From: Mortierella sp. BCC40632
Taxonomy: Eukaryota; Mortierellomycota; Mortierellomycetes; Mortierellales; Mortierellaceae
Length of the DNA: 64,000 nucleotides
Direction: 5' to 3'
Assembly: GCA_011634665.1 (NCBI GenBank)
Contig: WAEK01000019.1
Span: forward strand, 62,001-126,000
Made by a program: the position numbers and the translations under genes. Below are positions 33,661 to 45,300 of the stretch, in pieces; position 1 is the first letter of the stretch; each line of letters starts with the position of its first letter. The notes beneath the pieces were generated by a model. That model did not search any database. It had not been told where the DNA came from and saw nothing but the letters and a program-made list of their open reading frames with translations.

Positions 33661-35883
33661 TGAGAAGGATTCGGGGATGATGAAGAATGGCAGGACCAAC
33701 GAGCCGAGCCAGGTTCTACTGTCACAGTCAACTGTCCGTCGCGTGGGGAGATGGGGAGAGGAGGAAGAGAGGGGTGGTGGTGGTTCAATGGAAAAGCACT
33801 CTCCATGCACGGTGGACGTGGCATGGCTTTTGACTGTTAGGGGGGTAAAGAGGGAGCCAAACAAAATCGACGCTGAGCCAGTCCCAGTCAGGCCTGTGAC
33901 GAGGCTTCTCCTCCTCTCTCTTCTTCTTCTTCTTTCTCCCCCTTCCCATTTCTCTCTGAGTGGTAAAGAAGCAATGTACTACAACAACCACAGCCTGCAG
34001 GCTTCTCCGGGAGGTATAACCAGTTGCATACCGCCTTTTCTCTCTCTGTAGATGTGTTCAAGAGTAGGAGAGGTTGTACTCTCTCCTAAGCAAAAACCGA
34101 CCAGCACTCGATACAGGAGTGTCGAGTCAGTAAAACTGATGGCACCTTGGCCAAACGCTCTCACTTGGAATAAGAGATTCCAAGGCACGGCTACTTGTAC
34201 ACCAAGATATTTGCTGGTCAAGTGATCATTCGTGATATCAAATCCTACTCGCTGCTGGACCTTGCCCGCGCAGCTTTCTTTCCGTCATTACGAGCTTCTC
34301 CACCAATACGCGATCCCATACCCCTTCATGAACCCAACGAGACGCACCGAGTCTCATGCAGGTTGGTGGTGTGCTCAAAATGGTCCGACATGACCTTCTG
34401 GAACCCGTACCTCACTACTATCCGGGCAGGTTCTTGTGCTAACGTGTGTTCTATTTTACTTCAAATACAAGAGCCAGGTACCGTATTCCCAGATGCATCA
34501 ACCTTCTCCAGATAGCCTTCTGACCATTGGAATCACTCTTTTGCATCGGAAGACTGAGGTTCACTCATGTAAAATTCGCTGTTCCACAAAGACGCAGGAA
34601 GTTGTTCCACTATGAGGCAATGCTGTTGTGAATAAACTCAAAAACAAGCTCAGGCCTTTGCCTACTTGGTTCATTAGGGCGATCATGTCGAGTATGCTGG
34701 GGACTCTACACGATAGGAAAGGGTTCAGTGTAACAAAACCTGAGATAAGGCTTCTTTCCATCACACCACTACGCATTTTTACTCAACAAAAGGGATCCTT
34801 CTACAAAGGCACTGTGGTAAGCATGTCCTTGAACGAGGACTGTCCTGCTGTATACCAAATGAATCTCTGTTCTCGGCGCGTGTCCTCCTCCCCTCACACA
34901 AAGCAAGGTGCGTTCACGTTTACTAGACGACTACATGAAGTATGCCATTCGAGGTGGCATCTTCCTCTCCTTTCTACCTCCAATTCGCTTGACTGAGGAC
35001 TCTAGACTTTAAAAACGTTTCACCCCTTTCCTACAACTAGCTCAGCATCACATTCGCCTTTTCACTGAGCAAGCCTTTTTTCTTTTTTCTTTTTTTTTTC
35101 TTTTTAAACGAGCATGTGTTTATTGAGACATTCGGTGTTGATGATGGATCTAACCAAAACATGAAATAAAAGATACCTATTCAAGTCGTTCAAAAGAATA
35201 CATTTTTTGCTTTTGGTCAGTGTCTGATAGACAGGAGGAGTATTCAAAAGAGTGAGCACAATCTTGGTTATAGACTGTGAAGAAATGTAAATCCTTGGCA
35301 CAACTGGCAGGGCATCTGAATTCCTCTCCTCCAAAAGAGGCGGATCTCAGCTCTGTCAGTTGTTTAAAGGAACTGGGTGTCCTAAACCCCAATCATCCTC
35401 GATGAGTGATGAAAGATTAATCTTATCCGATTGAAAAAACAAATGCCAGCACGGAAAGCTCGGCCTTTGAGGGTGCGGATGTGAATGTGAAAGGGAGAGG
35501 GGGTAGATGATGGAAGGATTGCTTCAAAGTGGGATCTGTAAATACCTTGTGGATGACGAGCTTGCGAATGGCTTTAGGGATCGGTCAGGATGGGGAAGGA
35601 GAGAGAGAGATTGTATGTGTGTGTGCGAAAGAGAGAAGTAGCAAGAAAAGAGAGTGAGAGAGGTGGTAAGAAGGAATGAGAAGAGAGGAGAAGGAAAGAG
35701 AAGAGAAGTTTGATCAGCTAAACAACAGAAGCAACGAGAAGGTTTATGGACAATCCAAGCCACAGAAAGGTAGAAATCAAGTCTTATATATTTGCCTGGC
35801 CTCCTCTCCCAGAAGCAAGAAAAAAAAAAGTGAACGAAAGAAGTTGCTTGTCGCCTCCTCCTTCAAACCCGTCCTATACCACC
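33661..35883. other. Divergent spacer between ATG13 and ZPR1
   Basis: About 2.2 kb that should hold both promoters. CT- and GA-rich tracts are at 33905-33950 and 35600-35710. Open frames at 34195-34515 and 34628-34996 (+) have no recognisable domains or splice partners, and I do not call them genes. Confidence 0.4.
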
Positions 35884-37946
35884 ATGGCCGAAGAGAGATC
35901 GTCTACTGCTCCCACCACCATCGCCGATGCCAAGGCTGCCCTTCTGGAGAAGAGGGACGAGACTGCGCTCCAAGGCGACGGTCCTCTCTTCCAGGACATC
36001 GATGGTGATCAGGAAGTGACCGAAATCGAGTCTCTTTGCATGAACTGTCATGAGCAGGTAAGATCCTGCAACAGACCTCCCTCATTCCACTAGCATATCA
36101 AGGCCAAGTATCCTACACTTGCAACTTTTTTTTGCTTCCTAGCTCTAAACAAATTTCTACCATTGTTTCACCATAGGGCACAACCCGTCTCCTGTTGACC
36201 CGTGTCCCCCATTTTCGTGAAGTGATTCTTATGGCCTTTGACTGCCCCCACTGCGGCCACAGATCCAACGAGCTTCAACAGGCCAATGCTATTGCCATTG
36301 GAGGCGCAGTTTACACCTGCAAGATCACCAACAAGGCTGATTTGAACCGTCAGGTTGTCAAGACTGATACTGCCACTGTTAAGATCCCCGAGATTGACTT
36401 TGAAATCCCGCCTCAGCGTGGACACTTGACGACTGTGGAGGGTCTTTTGTCGACTGTCATTGATGATTTGGAAAGCGGCCAGCCAGTTCGCAGGGTAAAT
36501 AGAATCCATGCCATTTCCTGAAATTCTCCCCTTTGAAGCAGACTGGACAGTTACTTACCCGAGTCCGTTTATTCTGCTCATTGATGTTAATGGTCCGGGA
36601 TGGATTAGCACTTGGATGAGGCCCTGTACAAACAGATTGATGCTGTGATCCAGAAGCTCCAAGACTGCAGGGACAACAAACTTCCATTCACTATCATTCT
36701 GGATGATCCTGCTGGTAACTCGTACATTGAGTCTCTTGACGCCCCCAGGCTTGATGCAAAGATTGATCTATCTGTCTACATGCGGACACGTGCACAGGAA
36801 CGTGCCATGGGTCTTTCAGTTCCGGAAGACGATGAAGAGACAGGTGGAGCTGCCGAAAATACAGTGGACGAGAATGCAGAGCGCAAAGTCGAGCCAATGT
36901 CCAATGATCAACTTGTGGAGCATGCTCAGAATCAGCTCTGGGAGGCTGGTCTGACAGAGGCGGACCTGGAAAAGGAGCGGGAGGAGAGACGTCTGGAAGC
37001 CGAGAAGAAGGGTGCTGAGGTTGAAGATGAGCCTTTGCCTGATGTCCTCTCGTTCCCTGCCAACTGCTCCTCTTGCAATGCGCCCAGTGACACAAAAATG
37101 CATATTTTGGATATTCCCCATTTCAAGGAGGTCATCATCATGTCAACAGCGTGCGATGAGTGTGGCTACAAGAGCAATGAAGTCAAGGCTGGAGGTCCTG
37201 TCAGTGAATTCGGCAAGCGTATCACTCTAAAGATCGAGGATGCTGAGGATATGAGCAGAGACATTCTCAAGGTAATGCTAGAATGACATGAACCCTGTTC
37301 TTGGCCTTTTTTTTTTTTTTCTTATTCCTAATACCCGTCATTTGCATTTTAGTCCGAGACTTGTGGATTGTCTATCCCAGAAATTGACCTCGAGTTGAAT
37401 GCTGGAACATTGGGAGGCCGGTTTACTACGGTGGAGGGATTGCTGCGTCAAGTGCATGACGAGCTTTCGAGCAAGGTGCCTCATGAGGCCGAAGATCAGC
37501 CTGACCGTCGTCGTATCTTTACAAAGTTCTTGGATAGTCTTGAAAAGGTTGGTAGCACTTGTCCGCTATTCCCTATGATTGTGTCACAGAAAGAGGTGAA
37601 TTACTCGCGTAACGAGACAATCTATAACACATTATGGTTTACTATGAACTACTAGGTCATGTCACTCGAGATCAAATCGACTTTGATCCTAGACGATCCG
37701 CTTGGCAACAGCTATCTTCAGAACTTGTATGCTCCAGAGCCCGACCCAGCTATGACTATTGAAGAGTACAAGCGCACATTTGATCAGAATGAGGCCCTTG
37801 GCTTGAACGACGTCCGGCTGGAGAACTATGAAGAGGGAGAGCACGCCACTGAGCCCGAGCATCATCAGGCAGTTGAGGAAACACCAGTCGCAGTCCACGA
37901 CGAAGACGACGAGATTTCAGGCCGTGGCGTGTCTGGAGGTCACTAA
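35884..37946 (+). CDS. ZPR1: Zinc-finger protein Zpr1
   Basis: 546 aa in five exons: 35884-36057, 36177-36494, 36609-37271, 37353-37547, 37656-37946. Zpr1 is an essential eukaryotic chaperone: it binds the translation factor eEF1A and assists its folding, and shuttles between cytoplasm and nucleus. The duplicated ZPR1 module is plain. Repeat 1: Cys52/Cys55 ([17 protein letters not shown]), [20 protein letters not shown] (Cys81/Cys84), [30 protein letters not shown]. Repeat 2: Cys317/Cys320 ([20 protein letters not shown]), [10 protein letters not shown] (Cys346/Cys349), [37 protein letters not shown]. Both fours of zinc-binding Cys are intact. An acidic, charged linker at about 235-305 joins the repeats. 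The start ATG (ACCATGGCC) is strong. The donor of intron 4 is an atypical GTTGGT, chosen because it keeps phase. Confidence 0.93.
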
Positions 37947-39688
37947 GGTTAACAAGTATGCAAAAAAGAAAAAAAAGAAAGAAAAAAAAACGATAAAATA
38001 GAGGCTCCAATAAAAGTCGCGCCATTTGTCTATTCCCATTGCCCAATCCACTTCGAAGGTGCACACACCTTGATTGTTTCTGTTCTGTGAACCTGCCGCA
38101 GCATAAGCAGAAACTTGGAGGTCAAATGATGTGTATCGTGTTTATGCTCGTCTTCCCTAAGCTGTTGACTCACCTAGCGTCAACTCTACTCCGTATTTTT
38201 GCGAACTCTTTCAGAACAGGTGGCAGCAGCTCCAATTGTAACCTGGCCCGTTTTCCCATCAGGACCTCGACTTGAGATACAAGAGAGGGATATCCCGGCC
38301 TTGTCCGTAGTTATTTGCCAACTCTACTGTTTGACTTTCATGTTCTGTACCTTCGGGCATTCAATAAATACATCGGCGATGAACTCTCGCCTGCATAGAC
38401 ACCAATGGCGGAAAGGAACAGAGAGCAAGCGAAAAAAAAAAAAAAAGGAGAAGGGTGTCATTGCACAGTCGTTGTTTGTGGCTGCCAAAAAAAAAAAAAA
38501 AAAAAAAAAATCATCCAAGCGCTCGACCAAGTGACAAATGAGGGTGTCACAGCCCACCCAGTCTACCCAATGGACCAGCGTCAGCCCAGGAGAGACAGAG
38601 TCCAGAGCTATTGCTGACAATTCCAGCGGCGAGCTTGACATGGTAATAGGCAAAATAGAGCGACGGGAGAGGGCGTTGGCCTCTGCTCAGCTTTCGACAA
38701 ATCCAGTCGGGCATTAGATAGTTGACTGCGACATATCCACCAAAGCGAGCGACACTGCCCTTGGTCGCAAGTAAGACCTGACACGAGGGCAAGGGTATCT
38801 GCCTGGTGTCCAAGGATAAAAGCAGCAGGAATTCTAGGACACAGGTAGCAGGAATTCTGGGACGAACAATCAAATTCTTTAAAGAAGAAGATGAAGATGA
38901 ATCTTGTCGGAGGAAGGTCAAGCTTTCTTGATGAAGTGTGTGGATTCCAAATATGGGTCCGACGAACAACAGTCAATAAATGGGGAAGTGGGGATGTACG
39001 GAGCAAGGGAGCAGAGGATTCTTTGGACCTGTTGGTACAGCAGAGGAAAAGGACGTGTGTGTATGTTTGTGGATGTGTGAGTGTGTGAGAGAGCCACGTT
39101 AAGATTATCCATCTATGGAACACATTCGAGCCGTAGCCACGCGGGGCGGAGTCATTCTGCCTGGCGATCAATTGACCCGGCAGGACGGACCCCGAATCGT
39201 CACCAAGCGAATATGTCCCGAGAGGGAGAGGGGGGCTGCTCCTTGATTAGAAATCGCTAAAAAAGAGGAGCATACACAAAAACACTCACGCACTCACTCA
39301 GACCTACTTTGGCCGAGCGTAAACACAAAAGAAAGTTCATCTACCAGGTCGGGGAGCAGCATCTCTTGCAACCTACGCCCAATCCTTCCCCCGACATCAC
39401 ATCCTCGCTCTTGTTGTTGTTGCTGGCTTTTTTTTTTTTTTTTTTTCCTTTCACGCAGCTGTGACACTTTTTACAGTTTATAGTTTATGTGGGTCTCCCC
39501 TCCCTGCCAGTACGTACTTTTTTCTGTGCTGACTGAGATTCATCATAAACATTAACAGCCCCGACCACCGTCATCACAGATAGGTCTGCGCTGTTCTCGG
39601 TAGTGGCAGAAAATGGTCCAACTGACGGAGAAAACACGCTTGGAGTAACATTTGCTCCCTTGTTATTTTTCCTTCTTTCTTTTGTTGT
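37947..39688. other. Spacer, poly-A and poly-T tracts
   Basis: Contains A runs near 37975-37990, 38431-38446 and 38488-38510 and a T run at about 39428-39446. Overlapping open frames on both strands at 38320-39170 show no recognisable domains and are not called. Confidence 0.4.
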
Positions 39689-39696
39689 ATAAAAAG
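39689..39696 (+). promoter_or_regulatory. TATA box of the arrestin-like gene
   Basis: TATAAAAA in the context TTGTATAAAAAGGCC, about 258 bp before the chosen ATG; a pyrimidine-rich probable start region follows at 39700-39725. Confidence 0.6.
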
Positions 39697-39953
39697 GCCC
39701 TGTCTCACCCCCACAGTCTTTTCATCAGAAGTTGGACAAAAGAACCAAAACGAACCAAAAGAACCAACTCGCCTTAGCGCACAGCAAGCGATCTATTCTC
39801 TTTACAACATCCTCCTCTCGACCCTCTCCCCCCTCCCCAACGCCTGTATCACACATATCTTCTACGACTATACCCCAATATCGGTATCCCGCATACACCT
39901 CCCTAGATACCCCGTCTAATCCAGTCCCCCATTCACTCAAAGTAAAAACAAAA

Positions 39954-41768
39954 ATGGCAGTTTTGAAAGTCGAGCTCGAGGGCGATTACCTCCTTCTTCC
40001 TCGATTGACCAGCTATCTCCCTACTCCTCATCAACAGAGTCAAGATGAAAGCCTTCCAACCTCGCCAGCCATGACCATGACTTCGCCTGGACGCACTCGC
40101 TCCCTTGGTGCAGCGTCAGATATTTCCACTATGCCTTCATCTTCCGGCTCTACGCGATCTTCCCTGGAACTTCAATCTTCACCACTCACCCCTGGCGGTC
40201 AGGGCCCATCTTCTTCCATCGCGACAACAACTCTAAGGGGCACGGTCACCCTCAGTCTAACAAAGCCAACAAAGGTTTCATCTCTTGCCATTTCCTTGAA
40301 TGGTTCGACACATGTTGCTTTCTTGGGCACTGGCAAGCGCTCGCACTACTCGCGCCATCATATTCGTGTTCAGCAGTTCTTGATTGAGCCTCAACCCACT
40401 CCAGACGGCTTCACACTCTTGACCAAGGACACGCTCACCTATCCGTTCACAATTGAGGTCCCGAACAACCTACCCTCCACCGTGGTTACACCTCAGGGTG
40501 GCACCATTTATCGTCTTACAGCTGTCTTGACGGTGTCCAAGGGTGCTGGGTTGATGTCATTCCTCTCCTCCAACACGACCTTCACGGCCTCCTCAATTGT
40601 ACAGATGTACAGAGCGCCTCGATCACGCTGTTTGCAATCTCGACATGGATTGGACATCGAGGACCTCGAACTGGAAGCTGAAAGAGATGACGAATGGGAG
40701 GACCAGCCAACGGTGACTCGGCAGTCCGGAGAGACCCTCTTGGACGAATGTGACCCTGTAAACGAGATCGATATGATGCCTGCCAACGTATCGCACACCT
40801 GGCCTGGTCAGCTCGAATCCAAGGTGACTCTTCCTTTTACAATGCTTCCACCCAAGAGCAAGGCAGATCTCCACATCCGAGTCCGAGTTCTCCGTGACGG
40901 TCTTACGATCAAGTCCTTCCAGGCATCACTTTGGGAACGAGCCGTATTCAAGGTTCAGAAGATCAATACGCCCGTCAATAGCAAAAAATATGTCATCGGC
41001 GTCAGGGATCGATTGATCAGCGCCCAACGGTGCGATGCGGGCTGGGTCAACGATGCGATCACCAGCCAGGTCCCACACACGTTTGAGAAGATTGTCCTAT
41101 TCACCATCCCGTCCACACTCCGAAATCATAACGAGGTGGGCAATACTCGTAGCTGCAACGGTTCCACCATCACTCATCCCCGGAGTCTCTCTCATCAGAG
41201 ACGGCAAGGTCAAGGGAAACAGCCCAAGGAAGACAAAGAGATCAAAGACAGCGAATTTGGCGAGGTCTATGTTGAGATTCAGCACTTTCTTCGGTTCTCG
41301 CTTTTTGTCAATGGATCTGTGGACAGCAAGGGCAAGGTCATTTCTCAGTCTGTAGAACAGAATATCGGTGATGTTCCTGTGGTCGTTCGAACCTTTCCCT
41401 CGGGTCCCGAGTGTGACCTGACAGGTCTTCCCTCCTACCTCCATTCTTTTTCCACCTCAAGAATATCCTACGAGGAGGCCAGAGATTATGAACTTGAAGC
41501 GACCAGTGGACTGGGCCTTGGACTGGAGCTTAACGGCTTGAGCATCGAAGGAGGTTCGCTGGATGTTCCTGGGTTTGAGGATGGGTCAGGGCCTATCTAC
41601 GGCGATTATGAGAATGACGACGCATTTATGGCCATCATGGGTTACCGAGGCAGCCGGACTCCCCCTAGTTATGAGGATAGCTTAGGAAGACCCTCTTTAG
41701 AGTCTTCGCTTTCGGACTTGCATGGCAGCAGCTCCAGTGGACCTATTTCTCCCAAGTGTGACCGATGA
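39954..41768 (+). CDS. Arrestin-like trafficking adaptor
   Basis: Single-exon, 604 aa from the ATG at 39954 (AAAAATGGCA). The frame is open upstream to 39732, but only from a TTG and through 5'-UTR-like sequence. Fungal alpha-arrestins link nutrient transporters or receptors to ubiquitin ligases for endocytosis. Arrestin_N features: VELEGDYLLLPRLTSY at the N-terminus, then after a Ser/Thr/Pro insert LRGTVTLSLTKPTKVSSLAI, a HHIRVQQFLIEPQ strand and TYPFTIEVPNNLPSTV. Arrestin_C begins near 285 (LPFTMLPPKSKADLHIRVRV) and includes WERAVFKVQ and VEIQHFLRFSLFV. The C-terminus has a PPSYEDS motif, a PPxY-like site of the type bound by WW domains of Rsp5/Nedd4 ligases, which supports the adaptor role. 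Possible relatives are the Aly/Art and LDB19 groups; I cannot choose between them. Confidence 0.82.
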   Translation: MAVLKVELEGDYLLLPRLTSYLPTPHQQSQDESLPTSPAMTMTSPGRTRSLGAASDISTMPSSSGSTRSSLELQSSPLTPGGQGPSSSIATTTLRGTVTLSLTKPTKVSSLAISLNGSTHVAFLGTGKRSHYSRHHIRVQQFLIEPQPTPDGFTLLTKDTLTYPFTIEVPNNLPSTVVTPQGGTIYRLTAVLTVSKGAGLMSFLSSNTTFTASSIVQMYRAPRSRCLQSRHGLDIEDLELEAERDDEWEDQPTVTRQSGETLLDECDPVNEIDMMPANVSHTWPGQLESKVTLPFTMLPPKSKADLHIRVRVLRDGLTIKSFQASLWERAVFKVQKINTPVNSKKYVIGVRDRLISAQRCDAGWVNDAITSQVPHTFEKIVLFTIPSTLRNHNEVGNTRSCNGSTITHPRSLSHQRRQGQGKQPKEDKEIKDSEFGEVYVEIQHFLRFSLFVNGSVDSKGKVISQSVEQNIGDVPVVVRTFPSGPECDLTGLPSYLHSFSTSRISYEEARDYELEATSGLGLGLELNGLSIEGGSLDVPGFEDGSGPIYGDYENDDAFMAIMGYRGSRTPPSYEDSLGRPSLESSLSDLHGSSSSGPISPKCDR

Positions 41769-42345
41769 ACACACCAATGGCACAACTTGCTTTGATTGAC
41801 TCTGCAGCAAGGTGACATGACTGCATATCAGACTGATCGATAGCACCTGCAGCCCCTCCAACACAACAAGAACACAAGGATTCAAGGACACAAGGATTCA
41901 TCTTTTGTCTTCCAATCCGGCGACGCGCTGCCTGTCTATTATTTTTCGGACTCTTGGCAGAAGAGGCCATTTGGAAGACAAAGGCTATCCTTTCTCTGTC
42001 CCTACTCTTGTCACAGTTTTGTTTTTTTTCTCCTATCTGTGCCGCCTTTGATAGTGCACTGATAACCCTAAATAAACAACTCTTGGCGTGTCATGCTAAT
42101 CTCGTGCAACAGCAAAGTAAACTTGAGAGAGAGAGGGGAAGAGAGGAATGAAAAGTTGATATGATGGCTACACAGAGCCTCAGCCATTGACAGTCAACTC
42201 GTCAACCAGCCAAAAAGAGTCGTAATGCCAGTAACACAGCAATGCCACCAAAGCCCACGAATACATTTTCTCTCATTCTCACTCTTTTTTTTTTTTTTTT
42301 TTTTTTTGGTTTGCGTACTATCTAGCAAAGAGGAGTAAAAGGATG
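41769..42345. other. Convergent 3' spacer
   Basis: Between the arrestin-like gene and the Dicer stop codon. A 25-base T run at about 42283-42307 is the only notable feature. Confidence 0.45.
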
Positions 42346-45300
42346 CTAGCGACGACGATGTAGTGGTAGTGGCGGCGGTGGCAACTGAGACTGATTGCGG
42401 ATTGCCCGTGGAGTGCCAAAGTTGAAGCTTGGAGGAATGGGGGGAAGATCAGACGCTTCCATGATTTCGTAGGGCTTAGCAGTTGAGTAGCCTGTATTGG
42501 GATTAGCACGAACATTGCTACTGGTTTCCAGATTTTGTGGTGCAATGAGATCTGAGACCTTGGCTATTGGAAAAGCCTCGTTAGGGAACACCATCAAATC
42601 CTCTGTGGATGCTGTTGTTGTTCCCTGTGTTCCTGCTAGTGTTCCTGTCAGTATTCCTGTCGGCGTTCCTGTCAGTGTCCCGATCAGAGCATCTGTTGAA
42701 ATCTCAATTTGTACCTCTGCTAGAGCCTCTGTCCGCGCTTCTGTTCGCACTTCTGTTCGCACTTCTGTTCGCACTTCTGTCCGTGTCTCTGTTAATGACG
42801 TCTCTACTGGCACCCTTGGTACTACCACTGGCACTCCTACAAACACCCCTACAGGTGCTCCTACAGGTGCTCCTACAGATACCTCTGTTGACGCTCCTAC
42901 TAATGCTCCATCCATTGCTCCTACTGATTTTCCTGCCGATGTTCCATCCAACAAGGTTCCAACTGGTACTGCTGGCAGTGATACCAGGGCCGTGGTGTCT
43001 TCCAACACAATATCTGCAGCAGTACTTTGGGTCAATGCTGGTGCCTGCAGTCGAGTCAAGCCTACTATTGCTGTCCGTGATTCATTGATAATCTTACTCA
43101 GTTGTGCCACTGTCATAGGTGTATCAATAGACCAATCTGAAGGTGCCCATATCTGAGCCAGAGAGGCTTTGGTGGAGTCTGTGCTTGCAACGGAGGTTGA
43201 TAGTGTCTTTGATGCATCGGGCTTGCCTCGACTTTCAGGGCTGCTGACCGCTCTAAGGAACTCGTCCAGTGACGTCTCTCTATGCTTGCTTAGGATTGCA
43301 GCGGCTGGCGACTCCTTGGGTACGGGGGCACTCCTCTCTGCTTCTTGTGCTGAAAGGACTCCCTGAGAAACAATGCGAACTTCGGATGGAGCCTTGGGTG
43401 GGGTACTCGCACGGTTTCCCTTGGGGACAGGTATATTGGTTTCATTTGTTACGATAATTCCATCGTCCATTTGTAGGCCCAATGAAAAAGATCTGTTGGT
43501 ATATTCAGTCACTGTTGCAGGAATATCCATAGCCTCAGGTATTGACCTGTTGAGCTCAGAAAACGTTGGTTCTGCTATGGGTGTCATACTCTTTGGCGTT
43601 TCAGGCTTTGGCGCTTGTGTATTGAGTTGTGTTGGACCAACCAAGTTAGTTTCTGTATTCACAGTTGCCTTCAAAGAATCCTCAGTGTCGGTATTGAGCA
43701 TTTCAGCCTCCTTGTCATGCATCCGATGCTCCTGATATTGATCCAGTATTGACTTGGACCCAACCTTTCGCTTTCTTTGACAGTCACAGAGTCGCTTTAG
43801 CAGCTCTGGCTCTTGACGCAGTCTTGCTAGGGCTTGGAGAGATGCCTCTTTTCTGAGATCGCTGATATCTCGATGACCCTTCACTCTTGAGATATCGTGT
43901 CCGTGTAAAACAAACCCGCATTCCATTTCCGCTTCTCCAGCATCTTGATGTGAAGTGGTGATCTTGAGTTTTCGGAGGATTTTCATCACTTTCTCATTTC
44001 CTGAGGCATCTCCACCTTCACCGGCTCCATCCTTGGAATCCATGTTGTAGTGCTGGAGCTTGAAGTTGTTGCATCCAGATCTTTGTAGACTCTCAATAAG
44101 AGTCTTTGTAGGATGGGATATCAGCTGGTCAAAGCTAACATGCTTGTCCAAGAATGGCCGGATCATTCGGTTGAAAATCTCAGTAATCACGTCAATGTTG
44201 AAACCACAATCCACTAAGATGGCGCCTAGAGAGGACTCGACCAAGTCGCCCAACACCTTTGGCATCGCCACATCTATCCAGTACTCGCCAGAAAAATTCT
44301 GTAATTCAGCCTCCTCTTTCCGCTTCTGCAGAGCTTCTGTTGCATGATGAATCGCCATAACCATGGTTGGGGAACAATGTCGTAGCATCTTGGGCAATTC
44401 CCATGCTATCGATAATGCCGACAGAATCCGATTATTGACACTAGCATCTTTGATCACAGTGATAACACCAGGCGGGGCATTGTGATACTTCCGATAATAG
44501 TACCATACGACCTGGAAATCTAGTACCGCATCTCCAAGGAACTCAAGGCGCTGATAACAAGTCGCGCTTCTCTGCCCAATATAGGAAGAGTGCGTCATTG
44601 CTTCCAAAAACAATCGAGGGTCCTTGAACTTGTATCCAAATATTTTTTCTGCACTCTGCACAGTGTGGAGCGAGTCTTCTGACAGGGGCTCAGTTAGGCT
44701 TGGACGTGGATTGGCTACTTTAACGTCCATGTTTGGGTCCGTGGTCAATGACATGATGTCCCAATGCGACGTATCATCTTCGTTTTTGGCTTCTGCCAAC
44801 TCCTTGCTTCGTGCTTTCATTCGTTGGAATGCAGGGTCCAGGTCATCCCAATCGATAAACTCCGTAAACGGGATCCCGATGGTTTTTGCGACACGGAAGG
44901 CCACTTTGACACCTCCAGATTCGAGCGAGGCCCCCAAGATTGCTTCCACCACATCAGCTAAAGTCTTGAGAGAAAGCTCGTGTTTCAGTTGAGTCCCATT
45001 ATCAGAGGGTCTGCCATCTACAGTGTATCGCTGTGGCCGCCACGATTTGCGTTGGAATGGAATGGTTTGGATAAAACGGTAAAATTCATGCCTGATAGCA
45101 TGTTGGAACAGTGAGCTATTTGAAATGATCCTGATACGGCACTGATGAAGCTGCCCTTCATCCTTTGAAGGGTTGACAATGTAAAGCCGAATCGTGGATG
45201 AAAACTTTAGGAACGAATCCCCTAAAAGTTCAAGTCGCTCGTACTGAAATGCTCTCGTGGCTGCCGAAGACGTAAATGCTGTTTGCAAAAGATCGAGTCG

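Noticed and set aside
34195..34996. Two plus-strand frames of 106 and 122 aa
   Set aside because: No recognisable motifs, and they lie in the long spacer between divergent genes; they may be chance frames.
38320..39171. Minus-strand frames of 109-187 aa
   Set aside because: They overlap each other and homopolymer runs, have no domains, splice partners or plausible start context.
39732..39953. N-terminal extension of the arrestin-like protein
   Set aside because: It begins at TTG, lies in 5'-UTR-like sequence after the TATA box, and the arrestin fold starts at the ATG at 39954.
42497..43156. 219-aa plus-strand open frame of Val/Ser/Thr/Pro repeats
   Set aside because: It is antisense to the Dicer tail minisatellite and inherits its openness from the repeat.
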